From Atkinsonella hypoxylon (Eukaryota; Ascomycota; Sordariomycetes; Hypocreales; Clavicipitaceae): 64,000 nucleotides of DNA. The translations under genes and the position numbers were made by a program. This document shows positions 44,708 through 55,676 of this stretch, piece after piece. Location of the stretch: the NCBI GenBank assembly GCA_000729835.1, contig JFHB01000035.1, positions 62,001 through 126,000 on the forward strand, in the 5' to 3' direction. How positions within the stretch are numbered: the stretch's first letter is position 1; every line of letters begins with the position of its first letter. The notes beneath the pieces were generated by a model that was given only the letters and a program-made list of their open reading frames with translations, did no database searches and was not told the DNA's origin.

Positions 44708-46471
44708 CTATAATCTTTGTGCCCCTCTCGTCTCAATGGGAATTAAACACATTCCCACGAAAGCAGACAGAATCAAAACCGCGGAGACGTAGATCGGAAC
44801 CGTTGCTCCATCGCCAGGTATATTTGCAGCCAATACCGGGGCCGCCAACCCTGTTACCCTGTTCAAAAAACTCGCCACTCCAGTACCTGCCCCTCTCACG
44901 GGGGCCGGGAAAATCTCAGGAGTATATGCATACAAGACGCCGTACATAATGTTTTGTGAAAAAGCAGTTACACATGAGAACGCCAGCTGGGCAGCAGGCG
45001 TGGTCCCAAACATGACGAAAAGGAAGAGGAAAATAGCGGACACAAGAGTCGAACTTGCGAGAGTGCCGCGCCGACCAAAAATTGGGGATGGAGAATCGAC
45101 AAGATAAGCAGCGAGAAGGCTGCCAGGAATGCCCATGATGGACGTTATTGCGTAGTTCCGATATGTTTCATTAGAAATTGCGGAGGTCTCCGAAGGCAGC
45201 TGTTTGCCGTCGGCGGTAGTGTGATTGTGAGAAAAATATTGCGGTAGAAAAGCATTGAAAAGAGGATAGCCCATGCCTATGCTAGCCCAACAGAACCAGA
45301 TAAGTCCTGTGGTGACACCCAAAGTCTTGTTGCGGAAGAGTGGTTTCAATCTTTCCCCAGAGAAGCCCCTGAGCTTTTTCATCAAGGCATTGGACTTGTG
45401 CGGCGCACCCAGGACTGCGTCTGAAGGTCCTGACGTGCCGCATTCGTCGCCAGCAACTTGGTCAAGAATATCACTTGTGAGCCACGTCTTGGCATTATTC
45501 TGAAAGGCAATGCCGTGTACGACAGCGACGGCTTCGTCCTGGCGTCCCTTGCTGAGGAGAAACTTTGGTGACTCGAAGAGACGAAATATGAAGAATCGAA
45601 TGACGAACATGGCGAACGTGATAATACCAATGGAAACAATGAAATACCGCCACCCCTGATCGATAGGGAACTGGGTAATGAAGTACCAAGCAGCTAGGGA
45701 GGAAATCAATTGCCCAATGGGCCACCATACCGAAAGCAAGGTGAGGAGCGAGCTTGATGCATCAGGTAGAAACTCAAGAAACAAGGCACCGTCTACTGGC
45801 AAACTTCCGCCTACGCCAAAACCGAGAGCAGCAAAGAAGAAACAAACGCTGCCCCAAGTTTGCGCATATGCTGAGGCGATGCCAAATATGCTTGTAATGA
45901 GCAGAGTGAAGTTAAAGGCAATGCGACGCCCGAAGAAATCAGATCCGATTCCCCAAGTGAAGCTTCCCAACGATAAGCCCACGAAACAGGCACTCGTGGT
46001 GTATCTGACTGACTTCTCCGAGATGTCAAACTCGGCAGATAAAGATGGAAGGGTAAGCGAAACGCCTTGCAGCCAAAGATTATCTGCAAACCATCCGAAG
46101 CCACAGAGAATGAAGAGTTGCCAGTTGTATCTTCCCATACCAATGTCGCCGATGGCCTTATTTATCAACTTCGACTTGATCTCGTATTCGGTCCACTGAA
46201 ATTTGCGACCCTGCCTCATTTCTTTGCGCAAGCCGTCAATCGTGTATTCCGCTGCTTCCATCTGCAGCATTCCTTGCGTCTCGCTGTCATGGTTCTTCCC
46301 TTCGGGGGCATGCTCCACATCGTCGCCATGATCGTCAGTCCGAGACTCAAACTCGGTTCGTCCGGAGCGAGCTGAAAGCCCATAGAGGTGGGCTTCTTCT
46401 AAAGGAACCAAGACTCCGGCGTAGTCGTCGATACATTCAACGCGTCTACCTATTTGCCAGGGAAGCCTCAT
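44708..46471 (-). CDS. Major facilitator superfamily transporter, 587 aa
   Basis: Single exon from ATG at 46471. A long polar cytosolic N-terminus (about 115 residues) precedes twelve predicted helices. The MFS signature after helix 2 appears as GSDFFGRR and the central loop lies near residues 320-380. GGSLPVDGALFLEFLP in helix 5 and YTPEIFPAPVRGAGTG in helix 11 match the sugar/organic-anion porter branch close to animal SV2/SVOP. It probably moves a small organic substrate with protons; the substrate is not readable. The gap 44408-44707 to the J-domain gene holds only 3' flanks. Confidence 0.85.
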   Translation of the reverse strand: MRLPWQIGRRVECIDDYAGVLVPLEEAHLYGLSARSGRTEFESRTDDHGDDVEHAPEGKNHDSETQGMLQMEAAEYTIDGLRKEMRQGRKFQWTEYEIKSKLINKAIGDIGMGRYNWQLFILCGFGWFADNLWLQGVSLTLPSLSAEFDISEKSVRYTTSACFVGLSLGSFTWGIGSDFFGRRIAFNFTLLITSIFGIASAYAQTWGSVCFFFAALGFGVGGSLPVDGALFLEFLPDASSSLLTLLSVWWPIGQLISSLAAWYFITQFPIDQGWRYFIVSIGIITFAMFVIRFFIFRLFESPKFLLSKGRQDEAVAVVHGIAFQNNAKTWLTSDILDQVAGDECGTSGPSDAVLGAPHKSNALMKKLRGFSGERLKPLFRNKTLGVTTGLIWFCWASIGMGYPLFNAFLPQYFSHNHTTADGKQLPSETSAISNETYRNYAITSIMGIPGSLLAAYLVDSPSPIFGRRGTLASSTLVSAIFLFLFVMFGTTPAAQLAFSCVTAFSQNIMYGVLYAYTPEIFPAPVRGAGTGVASFLNRVTGLAAPVLAANIPGDGATVPIYVSAVLILSAFVGMCLIPIETRGAQRL

Positions 46472-47408
46472 GTTATGAGTCGCGGCGGAAGTCTGACCTT
46501 AGAGTCCCGAGGAATCATGAATCACAATTGCGTTGGGCAGCTGACAGAATGTTGCGTAGCTGGCCAGCAAAGCGTACAGAAAGCTGTGTCATGCAAGTTT
46601 AAGACGTCGCCGGGTCCCAGATCTGATTTAAAAACCGGAAGTCCTGAGTAGCCTGAAACGTGGACAGAATGGAGCAGTTACGTAGCGAGCATAGCGCTGA
46701 CAACGCGTCAAGTAAAAGAATTTAACACGGTGAGAGACGGTCAAACTACCAAAGATAAATAAAGCCAAGGAGATGATGAGCGTGCGGGCAGACTTTCGGC
46801 ATCGAATCTTGCCAAGAGGTCGAGAAGATGTCTGGCTTATCATGGTGCTGCAAGGTTGCTGTAGATGGATATCGATAAGGGGCTAGTGGGTTTCACTATG
46901 CAACTCGGGATGCTCGTGTAACCGGTCCACTATCGCACCCAGTCAACTGCCTAGGTACCTAAGTACAGTAGGGTGTAGTTGACTGCAGACATAAAATTAG
47001 CTACCTATCTTGCTTAAATTATGGATACATTCTCAGATGTCAAAGCACTATCAGAGCCAGGTGTTGCTAAAATGATGACTGCATCGATCTTGGAGTAATC
47101 TGACGAGTGCAGACTTGAAAATGTACGTTCATGTTCTTTACACTGTGTTCTCGTCGTTGGTGCTAGCAAGTCAATGATCTTGAGGTCATGGCCTAATTAT
47201 CTGCATTTGAAATAGAAAATGACTGTTACCAACGATTATTCCAACAAAATTTCTGTGGGCAGTCCGCCGATTTGTCTGCACTTTGCCCCTTTCATCCGAC
47301 ATACTAAAGCATGAAGGAACGATAGTTTCCAAAAACGCCTTACTGATTATACAAACTGTGACCTGTGGTGCTCGCCTTTTTGTCACTTTTTTTCGGAGAA
47401 AAGGACTT
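46472..47408. other. Intergenic, about 940 bp
   Basis: It holds the transporter promoter and the 3' flank of SUB1. A copy of CCTAGGTACCTAAGTAC lies at about 46950-46966, related to the TACCTAGG motif found at 57.7 kb. No gene is supported. Confidence 0.5.
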
Positions 47409-47990
47409 TTAACCCTCATCTTCATCACTCGTCGCGTCTATATTGGCTTTTGAGGACTTGTTTTTAGTCTTCCGGGGAGGTTTCGCATGCTCCATTGCAG
47501 CATTCGCTAAGCCATCAATCTCCTCGACAGCTTGGCCCATCTCTCGCAGCGCAGCGTTGATAGCGGGTGCTGCTTTCAGAAGCGCATGGTACTGAGCAAC
47601 TGATAACGAGATACCCTGAAGGAGGAGTTAGGTTCATCTGATCTGCACTAGAGAACATGGAACGACAATGCGAGAAACGCCATACCTTCTTGCCTGGTAG
47701 CATCTTGCCATCCTTTTCGTAATACTCTCGAATGTTGACCAGACACATGCTTTTGAACTGAGACACTCCAACTCGGCGTTTATTTGACAGCTGCCACATT
47801 CTCGGTTATTGTCCAGAAGTAAATGATGACTTTAAACGCCGTGCAAGCAGCTCACCTCCCAGAATGGGTTGCCTTCGTCATCTTCGCCGTCGGTCTTAAT
47901 GCTCTGCTTGCTCTTCTTCGCGACCTTTGGAGAGACCTGTTGGTCCTTGTTACTGTCATCAGCACTGCGCTTCTTCGTCGACGAGGACAT
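47409..47990 (-). CDS. SUB1: Transcriptional coactivator SUB1/PC4, 148 aa
   Basis: Three exons on the minus strand: 47990-47856, 47790-47686 and 47615-47409, all phase 0. Introns are GTGAGC...GGCAG (65 nt) and GTATGG...CCTAAC...TTCAG (70 nt). A Lys/Ser-rich N-terminus (MSSSTKKRSADDSNKDQQ) leads to the PC4 single-strand DNA-binding domain: FWELSNKRRVGVSQF, VNIREYYEKDGKMLPGKKG and ISLSVAQYHALLKAAP. A Lys-rich acidic tail follows. SUB1 binds single-stranded DNA and general factors and assists RNA polymerase II initiation and genome stability. Confidence 0.92.
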
Positions 47991-48737
47991 CTTCGCCTTA
48001 AAGCAGTGAAACTAATGGGAGCGGAGAACTATTGCAGTGGGTCTGACGCAGCCAAATCCCGAAATGTTGGGCGGGTATAATCATAAACTTGGTTTATGTT
48101 TAGAACGCTCGGAAAAAGGCGTGTTGCATTCCTCAACTTTGATAGCGGACGCGTCGACGTTAGCACCTTTGTAGAGCTTCAAACGCCAACTCACGTGACA
48201 TCAGTCAAGTTCGCACAGAGAAGTCATTGAAGGTGTGCCGGACTTTAAAATACCTACCCAGCTAGGCTGAAACTACTATGCTGCTTGATATTTAGTGTCC
48301 AGACTTCAAAGCAGCCATAAATGTCCCGTCTGCACCACAGCAACGTCAAAACAATAAGTTGACCGCCCTGTCTGTAAGCATTGTACACTAGTACCAATGT
48401 GGAATTAACGGATAGGCTCTCCAAGAGCAAGCCATACCATACCATACCGAGGTTGGCAGCCCGGCAGATCATTAGGGGATGCCCCGCTTACCCCCTGATT
48501 GATGGCCAGGGCGACAGACTTCGTTTCAATACATTTTGATTTTATCCAGGAGAACAAGAAAGGATTTCGAACCATCATTTGGAAGCCCGCACAGCTCAAG
48601 AACTCATGATTCCCGAGACAACTGTCCAGGCGGTTCGTGCAAGCATGACTAATCCGTTCTAGAAACGTATACGAAATATTTCTAGCCACCAGAGGTAAGG
48701 GCCGGTATCCGTCTATTGACGTAAAAGAGCCCTCCCC
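47991..48737. promoter_or_regulatory. Divergent promoter region between SUB1 and the sorting nexin
   Basis: The 747-bp stretch separates two outward-reading genes. A short CCATAC tandem run is at 48432-48447 (CCATACCATACCATACC). No separate gene is supported. Confidence 0.45.
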
Positions 48738-51700
48738 ATGAGCGCGGCTAGCATTGACGGCGCAAACCGGCCTGCCGTCCCTCTCCAGCCTGTCGCCGAG
48801 CTTGATCATACACAGTCCGAATCCTCACCGATACCGAGCCAATATCAACAGGAATTCTCTGAATTTGAAGACAGCACAGCTGTTTCCGGCGCCTCGAAGG
48901 AAGCAGCGGAAGCACCGATAGAGACGTCAGCTCTAGCTGCCAGAGCTTTCAAGTTCACATCTGAAGCTACACCTGCTACACTTGGAGGTATTGCAGTGGC
49001 AGCATCTGCCATCTTATATGCTATCCTTGGGAGGATCGGCCTTTTGCTGATTGGTGCCTTTGGGGGAGTTCTCATATTCATATCTTTAGAAGCCAGGAAT
49101 GCAACGATTGCTCGAGCCGTGCGGAGAGAAAAAGGCCCAGAGGTTCTAGACAGAATTTGGTTCGACTTGAGAAACGCGAAAACGGGGCAAAATAACGACG
49201 AAAATGTAGAAAACGACGAAGCTACATTCAAGAATTTTGACGACTTCCGACCTGAGACGCGAGATGCCTTAACTGGGCTAGTTGACGCCATTATACGCGA
49301 TTATGTCAAATGGTGGTACAGTCCTCTCATTCCAGGCGATCATTCTTTTCCTCTTTCATGCCGGAAAACACTCAACTCTTACCTATTATCTATATCGAAT
49401 CGAATCTCAAGGAAGCGGCCGGCCGACGCGTTCTTGGATCTTCTCACCAACAGTTCCTCTATCCTGATTGCACTCTTGTCGGAACTCGCAGCCGCGTTTG
49501 CAGACTTGCCTCCCGAGTCAAATATGACAGCTGCCGATGCAGTGTATAACTATTTGGCGTCAAATCCTGATTCTCGATTAGCCATCCTATTGAACCAGAA
49601 GCAGCAAGCTGCCAAATTCAGGATGGTAGCAGAGGATCTTCTTGGCTTCCTTGACCAAGGCTCTCAGAATTGCGACCCGGCGCGCATTTTCCTTCGTGAA
49701 ATTCTAGCTAACTCTGTTCTGGAGTCGACACTTCAAACCTGCAGCAAAGCTGAGTGGATAAATGGTTGGATCGTCTACCTTCTCGAGGCTGGTGAACCGG
49801 ATCTCAATCAAGCTATCGATGTTGGGATGCAAACCGGGCGTGACGCCGGATCTAACATGTTCGCGGATATTGACGGAAATGTTGGCAATATTGGCATCGC
49901 AAAGCCCACAGCAGCTCGTTCGAGTATTGAAATGGATCGTAGTCGACGCAAGGAATCTTTGGGACATAGGAAGAAGCTAAGCAGGGCTGATGAAGAAATG
50001 GAAGAGGCCTTGGAAGAGATGAAGCGAATGAATGCCATGATTTCGAGTAATGGCGAACACAAACAACAAGAGTCTAAAATTCCTGGCCCGTCTGACCGAC
50101 CAAATAAGAGCCTCGATATGGGATCGAGCTCACACGACACGACTAAGAAAACGTCGGAATCAACTTCGGACTCTACAGGCTCGGCTGACTTTGCGGACAA
50201 ATCATCCACCAGGGGCACGTCGACTGATGGGTTTTCTGCCAGATGCGAAGTAGACAACACGCCGGCCACGCCACGGTCCACGATTGGATCATTAAGCCAA
50301 ACATCCTCATCACCAGACGCTGGTAACAAGCAATTTGCAACCTTTGATCAGGTCGTACCTGCCGACCAAGCGGACGAAGTCGAGGAGTATGGATCTAGGA
50401 AACCCCCCCTAATACTCCACAACGCTTCATTTACATTACATGATGACTTCAGGGGCGAAAACAGTAAGATTCGCACGAAACCACACTGGGATTACTTGAT
50501 TCAAATTGAACCATCCTCCTCCTCCCACTCTGGGTGGATGATTGTTCGACGCTACTCTGATTTTGAAACTCTGCATGAAATCATGAGGCGAATTGCAAAT
50601 ATTTCTGGAGCGACCGCTTTCACAGAACTGCATAAGGAGCTGCCCAGCTGGAAAATTCACACAAGAGAATCTCTGCGCGGGGAGCTTGAACGATATCTAC
50701 GAGATGCGTGTTGGTATCAATCGTTGGCTGAAAGTGAGGGTATGAAGCGATTCCTGGAGAAATCGCAGGGGCACACCTACGGCAAGTCGAAGGCCTTTGG
50801 GTGGGAGACGGTGGGCAAGAATATGCTTGATGTTCTCACTACTGCACCAAAAGGTGCCATGGAAGGAGGCAAGACGCTGGTCGGCGGCGTTAGCGGAGTC
50901 TTTGGCAATATTGCTGGTCTGACTAGGAAGTCCACTACTCAATCGGTTGACCTGACACCGATTGCGAACCGGCTATCGATATCGACACCTCCACGAGTGG
51001 ACAACACCCGGTCTCCGGCCAGATCAGAGCGGGCCAGTATAGATAGTCAAAGGTCATCGATCATATCTACTCAGCCTGGCAAAATGGCGCCAATGTCACG
51101 AAGACCAAGCTATCATTCTCAAGGAGAATTCGAGTTCGAACCAGGGAGGGTGGGACGTAGTATTGAGCGTATGGAAGCTGGGTCAGCACCAGCAAGTGCA
51201 AGACCTAGCAGGGAGCACAGCCGTGCCTCGAGTTTAGCCGCTCTTCGTTCGCCTTCAACAGTCAGCTTGGACCTCAACAAGCTGCCTCCGCCACCGGATG
51301 ACATGCCAAGCGATTATGAATCTGTGAATGGCGAAGAACTACAGTCAAAACATAATGACATATACCAAACAATTCGAGGCGTGCCAAACAGTGCGAGTGC
51401 TCCATCGCTGGCAACCACGAACGGTACTAAGAAGCCAATCACCAAGCCTGTGAAGCAATATGCGCAAATGTCTGAACAAGAGACTCGGGTGGCAGTCGAG
51501 CTCCTTTTCGCAGTCATTAATGAGATGTACACTTTGTCATCGGCATGGAACATCCGCCGCACCCTCCTGGCTGCAGCAAAGTCATTCCTTCTAAGACCCG
51601 GGAATCCGTCGCTGCTCACGGTCCAGTCCCTGATCCAGACCAATGTTCTCGATGCGAACACATCTGATACTGGCATTGCAACACAACTGCGCAAGCTTCG

Positions 51701-51959
51701 GGAGAACACGATGCCGACTGAACAGGAGAAAGCGACATGGCCTGCAGAAATGACTACGGACGAAAAGGAGAAGCTTGCTATCAAGGCACGTAAGCTCCTC
51801 ATTCAGAGCGGTGTGCCAGCAGCGCTGATGGGCGTGATGGGCCAAGCAGCAACTTCCGAAGCCCTGGGTAGGGTATTCGATTGTTTGCAAATTGAAGAGG
51901 TGGCTCGCGGTTTGATATTCGGACTACTTCTACAGGCTGTAAGGATAGTGACGCACTGA
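48738..51959 (+). CDS. PXA/PX/C-nexin sorting nexin, 1073 aa
   Basis: Single exon from ATG at 48738. A polar N-terminus leads to a hydrophobic hairpin at about residues 80-120 and a PXA domain at about 165-325 (ETRDALTGLVDAIIRDYVKW). A disordered Ser/Lys region comes next. The PX domain at about 554-671 carries RRYSDFETLH, the phosphoinositide-binding signature. After another low-complexity stretch, a C-terminal nexin domain starts near 913 (RVAVELLFAVINEMY). The order matches Mdm1/SNX13-type proteins but lacks an obvious RGS domain. It probably tethers ER or endosomal membranes through PI3P. Confidence 0.85.
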   Translation: MSAASIDGANRPAVPLQPVAELDHTQSESSPIPSQYQQEFSEFEDSTAVSGASKEAAEAPIETSALAARAFKFTSEATPATLGGIAVAASAILYAILGRIGLLLIGAFGGVLIFISLEARNATIARAVRREKGPEVLDRIWFDLRNAKTGQNNDENVENDEATFKNFDDFRPETRDALTGLVDAIIRDYVKWWYSPLIPGDHSFPLSCRKTLNSYLLSISNRISRKRPADAFLDLLTNSSSILIALLSELAAAFADLPPESNMTAADAVYNYLASNPDSRLAILLNQKQQAAKFRMVAEDLLGFLDQGSQNCDPARIFLREILANSVLESTLQTCSKAEWINGWIVYLLEAGEPDLNQAIDVGMQTGRDAGSNMFADIDGNVGNIGIAKPTAARSSIEMDRSRRKESLGHRKKLSRADEEMEEALEEMKRMNAMISSNGEHKQQESKIPGPSDRPNKSLDMGSSSHDTTKKTSESTSDSTGSADFADKSSTRGTSTDGFSARCEVDNTPATPRSTIGSLSQTSSSPDAGNKQFATFDQVVPADQADEVEEYGSRKPPLILHNASFTLHDDFRGENSKIRTKPHWDYLIQIEPSSSSHSGWMIVRRYSDFETLHEIMRRIANISGATAFTELHKELPSWKIHTRESLRGELERYLRDACWYQSLAESEGMKRFLEKSQGHTYGKSKAFGWETVGKNMLDVLTTAPKGAMEGGKTLVGGVSGVFGNIAGLTRKSTTQSVDLTPIANRLSISTPPRVDNTRSPARSERASIDSQRSSIISTQPGKMAPMSRRPSYHSQGEFEFEPGRVGRSIERMEAGSAPASARPSREHSRASSLAALRSPSTVSLDLNKLPPPPDDMPSDYESVNGEELQSKHNDIYQTIRGVPNSASAPSLATTNGTKKPITKPVKQYAQMSEQETRVAVELLFAVINEMYTLSSAWNIRRTLLAAAKSFLLRPGNPSLLTVQSLIQTNVLDANTSDTGIATQLRKLRENTMPTEQEKATWPAEMTTDEKEKLAIKARKLLIQSGVPAALMGVMGQAATSEALGRVFDCLQIEEVARGLIFGLLLQAVRIVTH

Positions 51960-53486
51960 TTAAAATACGAGATGAGCAAGTAGGAGAAGAGGTGGTTTTG
52001 ACGATGTGACGACGGTCGGGCAGACCTACTAGACCAACTAATTTTTTTTAATTACTGAGTAGTTATCTCTTCCCTTCATCGAGCGGACCAGCCAACATGG
52101 AAACATGGGGGGGCAAAAGGGAGGGGGGGGCAACATACAACAGACCAACATGGTCTCAAAGACCGGTGTTTGATGAATGACATACACGGATATAAAGAAG
52201 GAGAACAAGACTAATGGGGAGGGAATGCTGGATTGGCCTTTTTTTTTTCCGGTGCACCACTCACCGTACTGTCTGTGACAGCATTTACGACGTGCTCTGA
52301 TTTCTCGGCGTTGACGACACAGATATCTATACTGTTTTATTAAAGCAATACAGAAGGAACGATGTGCTAATTGACCGAGTCTATGGGAACGACTATCCAC
52401 GTTGATCACAGCACCCTGCAGATCCAATGTTCGTCTAGTGCTGTAGCCAGATTTCCTACTCCGGCATGAACGTGCAATTAATCACCCATCTAGGGCACAT
52501 CATCAAGAACGAGAATAGAAAAACCCTGGCGCTGCACAGACGATCTCGTCCTTAGACGGACTAGAGTGCGGGCGTCCCACCAGGTGATCATGTCGCATTG
52601 GCGTGACCACGGCTGTTTGGGCTTAGCCTTCGGTCCCTCTCAGGTCCTTCCGCTTGCTTAACCAACACGCTTTGTTCTTTGTTCTTAGTTTGGTGGGGAA
52701 GCCAAGGTAGTTAGTTATTCCCTTTGAGACCAATTATGGAGTGTGGGACGGACCAAGGCAGACATGGAGCCCCGACAAGTGTACACAGATAGAGTCCGCA
52801 TGACGCCCGACTAGACTCATTAGAAGTCGCGGGAACAGACACCTACTGCTACGGGAGTCCACTCGTCGTTCCGCTCGGAAGTGTTGAATATAGCGCGAGC
52901 ATAGACCTAGTCTGTCATAGGCGCCGATGCATGCTGTGAAAAGGAAGAACAAAGGAAAGCAAGTTTAGAAATCACTAGTTTATACTGGTCGTTTGCGTCC
53001 GAGATGACATTGGGTTCCTAGCCGCTGTGGAAGAACATATGTCGCTAACAAGCATGTGGCAGACGTTAATGCCGCTAGGAAATCCCTTGCGGCGTGCTGT
53101 CTGGTGACTGGGTATGGCTCAGCGAGCCGGTTGATGTGACGGGACTGACACGAGTTACCAGCATGGCGATAAGTCAAACATGCAACCGTGGTAGCAATGC
53201 AAGAATACACGGAGCAAATCAAGTGAAGACGGTATGGCAGAAAACATATATTGTATATGAGTTATCAATTAGTGTACGACAAGGTAGTAGTGACAAGAGA
53301 GACTATGCTGCGTTATGCAAATGACGCTTGTAAGCGTTGGGTATCAAGTGGACTGCAAGGTCTGGAGAGAAAGAAACGCGGCCACGGAGTGTCGAGCGAC
53401 TATTAATGACAGTGCAAACATCAGTTGATCGACTGTCCCCGTAAGAGCCGAAATGGCAAGTCGGCAAAGGTGTTCAATAATAAATA
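51960..53486. other. Intergenic, about 1.5 kb, between convergent genes
   Basis: It contains poly-purine and T runs (GGGGGGG near 52108 and 52124; T8-T10 near 52043 and 52239). Only short frames with no family features occur. No RNA gene is visible. Confidence 0.5.
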
Positions 53487-55676
53487 TTACGGTTTAAACA
53501 CGGCAGATGTGAGAAAAGGCCCCTCTTGCTCGCTGGTGCCGTTGGACACGGACGTGAGTGGGCCGGGGGACTTGACCTTGGCACTCCGTTCCAGAGTTGT
53601 GATAATAGTAGACACCAAGCCGGTATTTTTTGAGCCGGCTGGCGGTCCAGTTGGACGATAAAAAGTGTGGTTTGCCAGTTTCGCGGTAGGTGTGGTCTTG
53701 GTTGTGACTGGTATGTCGGCTGCAGGTCTCGACGAAGAGGAAGTGGCAGAGGGAGCACGACTGTGACCGTTGAGCTTTTCGTGGCTGCGCTGTCTCTGTC
53801 TTTGCTTCTCTTCCTCGCTGTTGTCATGTTGGACTTCCGTGACAGCCACAGCTTGTGGTGCTGATGCGCCCATCGAGGAGTTGCCAGCGCCCATCTCTGA
53901 GATCTCCTTCTCCACGTCGGCGAGAAGTGCATATACGTCGTCGCCTGCGTAAACCCGGATACTCTCGACGTCCCCTCGATTCGAAGTCGCTGTACTTGAG
54001 AATGCACCGACGTCTCCAGCTTCATCGTCCACCACCACGGGCTGCTCACGTGTCTTGAGAGAGACCTGAGCCACCGCATTTTGTGGTAAGGGTGAGGCAT
54101 TGCCAAGTCGGCTGCCAAAGCTGGATTGACAAGGGCTCCTGGGCGGTGTGCATGGCTCTCTTGGCCCTGTCGAATATTGAGTTGCCATGCCTTGCTTCAG
54201 TGAGTCTGACATTGCGGCAGCTGTATTTGGCTCAGGGAGTATGGCTGCGGCGGCAACATGCTCCAGCAACTTTTGTCGCACCCGAGTCCGACGATTCTCT
54301 GCTTGTTCCAACTTGGTCACCCAGCCATCTATGGATGCATCCAGCTCAGCCAAAGCCTCTTCCTGTTTCAGAACAGAATCATGACTAAACTTGACCACTT
54401 GAATTGTCCGCAGTGAGTGGCAAATGCGAGAATGGAGGTTACGGCGCCCTTCGCGAAGTGATTTGTACGTTCGTCGGAGGTACTCGGTTCGTTCGTCTAA
54501 GCGACGAAGCTCTTTAGACAGAGAGTCAACGTCCTCAACTTTGAGCACTTCGAAGTGTTTGACTTGATCCAATGCCTGTTTTCGAAGCGCCGAGATATCG
54601 CTGGCAGATAGCTTCTGTTCCGCTTCAGAAGGCTTCCAACCTTTGGGAAGCTCTTCAAAGGCCCTTCTCTCAGAGCTCATTGAGCGCTTAGTCTCATTAC
54701 GCTTGAGAAGAGAGCCAATGTTGTTTCCAACGTCCACCCCTTTCCTAGACCTTGTCCGGGTCATCATGGAAGTGGAGGATTCAGAGGCTCCTCGATGGTG
54801 AGCACGAGTGTGAGGCTTGTGTTGTCCATCTGGGTAGGTTGACAGCACATCACGATCATTCTGGGCGGACATGATACTGGTTGAGTCCCACACGTGGGGA
54901 GATGAACGGAGATATCCCATATTGGGGGCCGAGAGAGGAGTTGGGAGCGGCGCTGTAGAACTACTGTCGGTGGTAGCAGATCTTGGATAGGATAGATCGG
55001 GAGTTGCTGAAGTAGGTGTGGTTCGCGTCCGGCTCAATGGGGATGCATTCAAACGAGCACTTCGAGACGTCAATGGGGGTGTGCTGCCGGACCTGAGCTC
55101 TGCGCTAGGGGGTTTCGATGGTACGATGGGAGCAAGGGGCTCGTTCGCTGGGATGACGAGGCGCGAAAGCTGGCGAGAGAGACCTTGCGACTGAATTTGA
55201 GGAGGCGAGACCTGCGCAATTGAACCCAAGGCTTGCTCTACCGATTGCGAGAAATCTGTGCCTTTAGTAATGTATGTATCATTGAGTGGCTTGACCATGC
55301 GCCGTCTGTCGACTTTCGCATAATGAGGCGTACTGGTGGATCGTTCATGTAATGGTGGCCTGCCAGGAATTGTTGCTATTTTTTTGTTGTTGTCAGATAT
55401 ATGAGGTGTGGTTGATGTGAAGACTGGTTACTCACGAGAATCCATAGCAACTTCCTGAACGGTAGTCATGGGCTCCAACTCAGGAACACTTGTCTTCTTT
55501 CGTCGAAAAGAAGCATGTTGATTGAGTTTAAGTCGCAAGCTGAATCCAGGAGTCTGTTTCTCGCTCATAACGCTTTCAGTTGCAGCCTCAGGGTCCAGCG
55601 TCTTGTTGGGTTTCAGGCTTGGTAATGGTTTGTCTTTGGGGAAAAAATGATATTTCTTGGAATCTGATGGCTGCAT
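53487..55676 (-). CDS. Uds1 (up-regulated during septation) coiled-coil protein, 709 aa
   Basis: Two exons on the minus strand, 55676-55436 and 55375-53487; the 60-nt intron (GTGAGT...AATAG) is phase 1. The N-terminal third is Ser/Thr/Pro-rich and disordered. The Uds1 domain at about residues 335-460 is a long coiled coil: LRKQALDQVKHFEVLKV, SLSKELRRLDERTEYLRRTY and EALAELDASIDGWVTKLEQ. The C-terminal part is again disordered with many charged residues. Fission yeast relatives are induced at septation. A role in septum or polarity functions is inference. The gene converges on the sorting nexin. Confidence 0.8.

Noticed and set aside
48552..48575. GGATTTCGAACC as a minus-strand tRNA B box
   Set aside because: The T-arm stem does not pair and no acceptor stem is found.
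53474..54118. Second minus-strand 214-codon frame inside the Uds1 gene
   Set aside because: It overlaps the Uds1 C-terminal exon in another frame and has no independent support.
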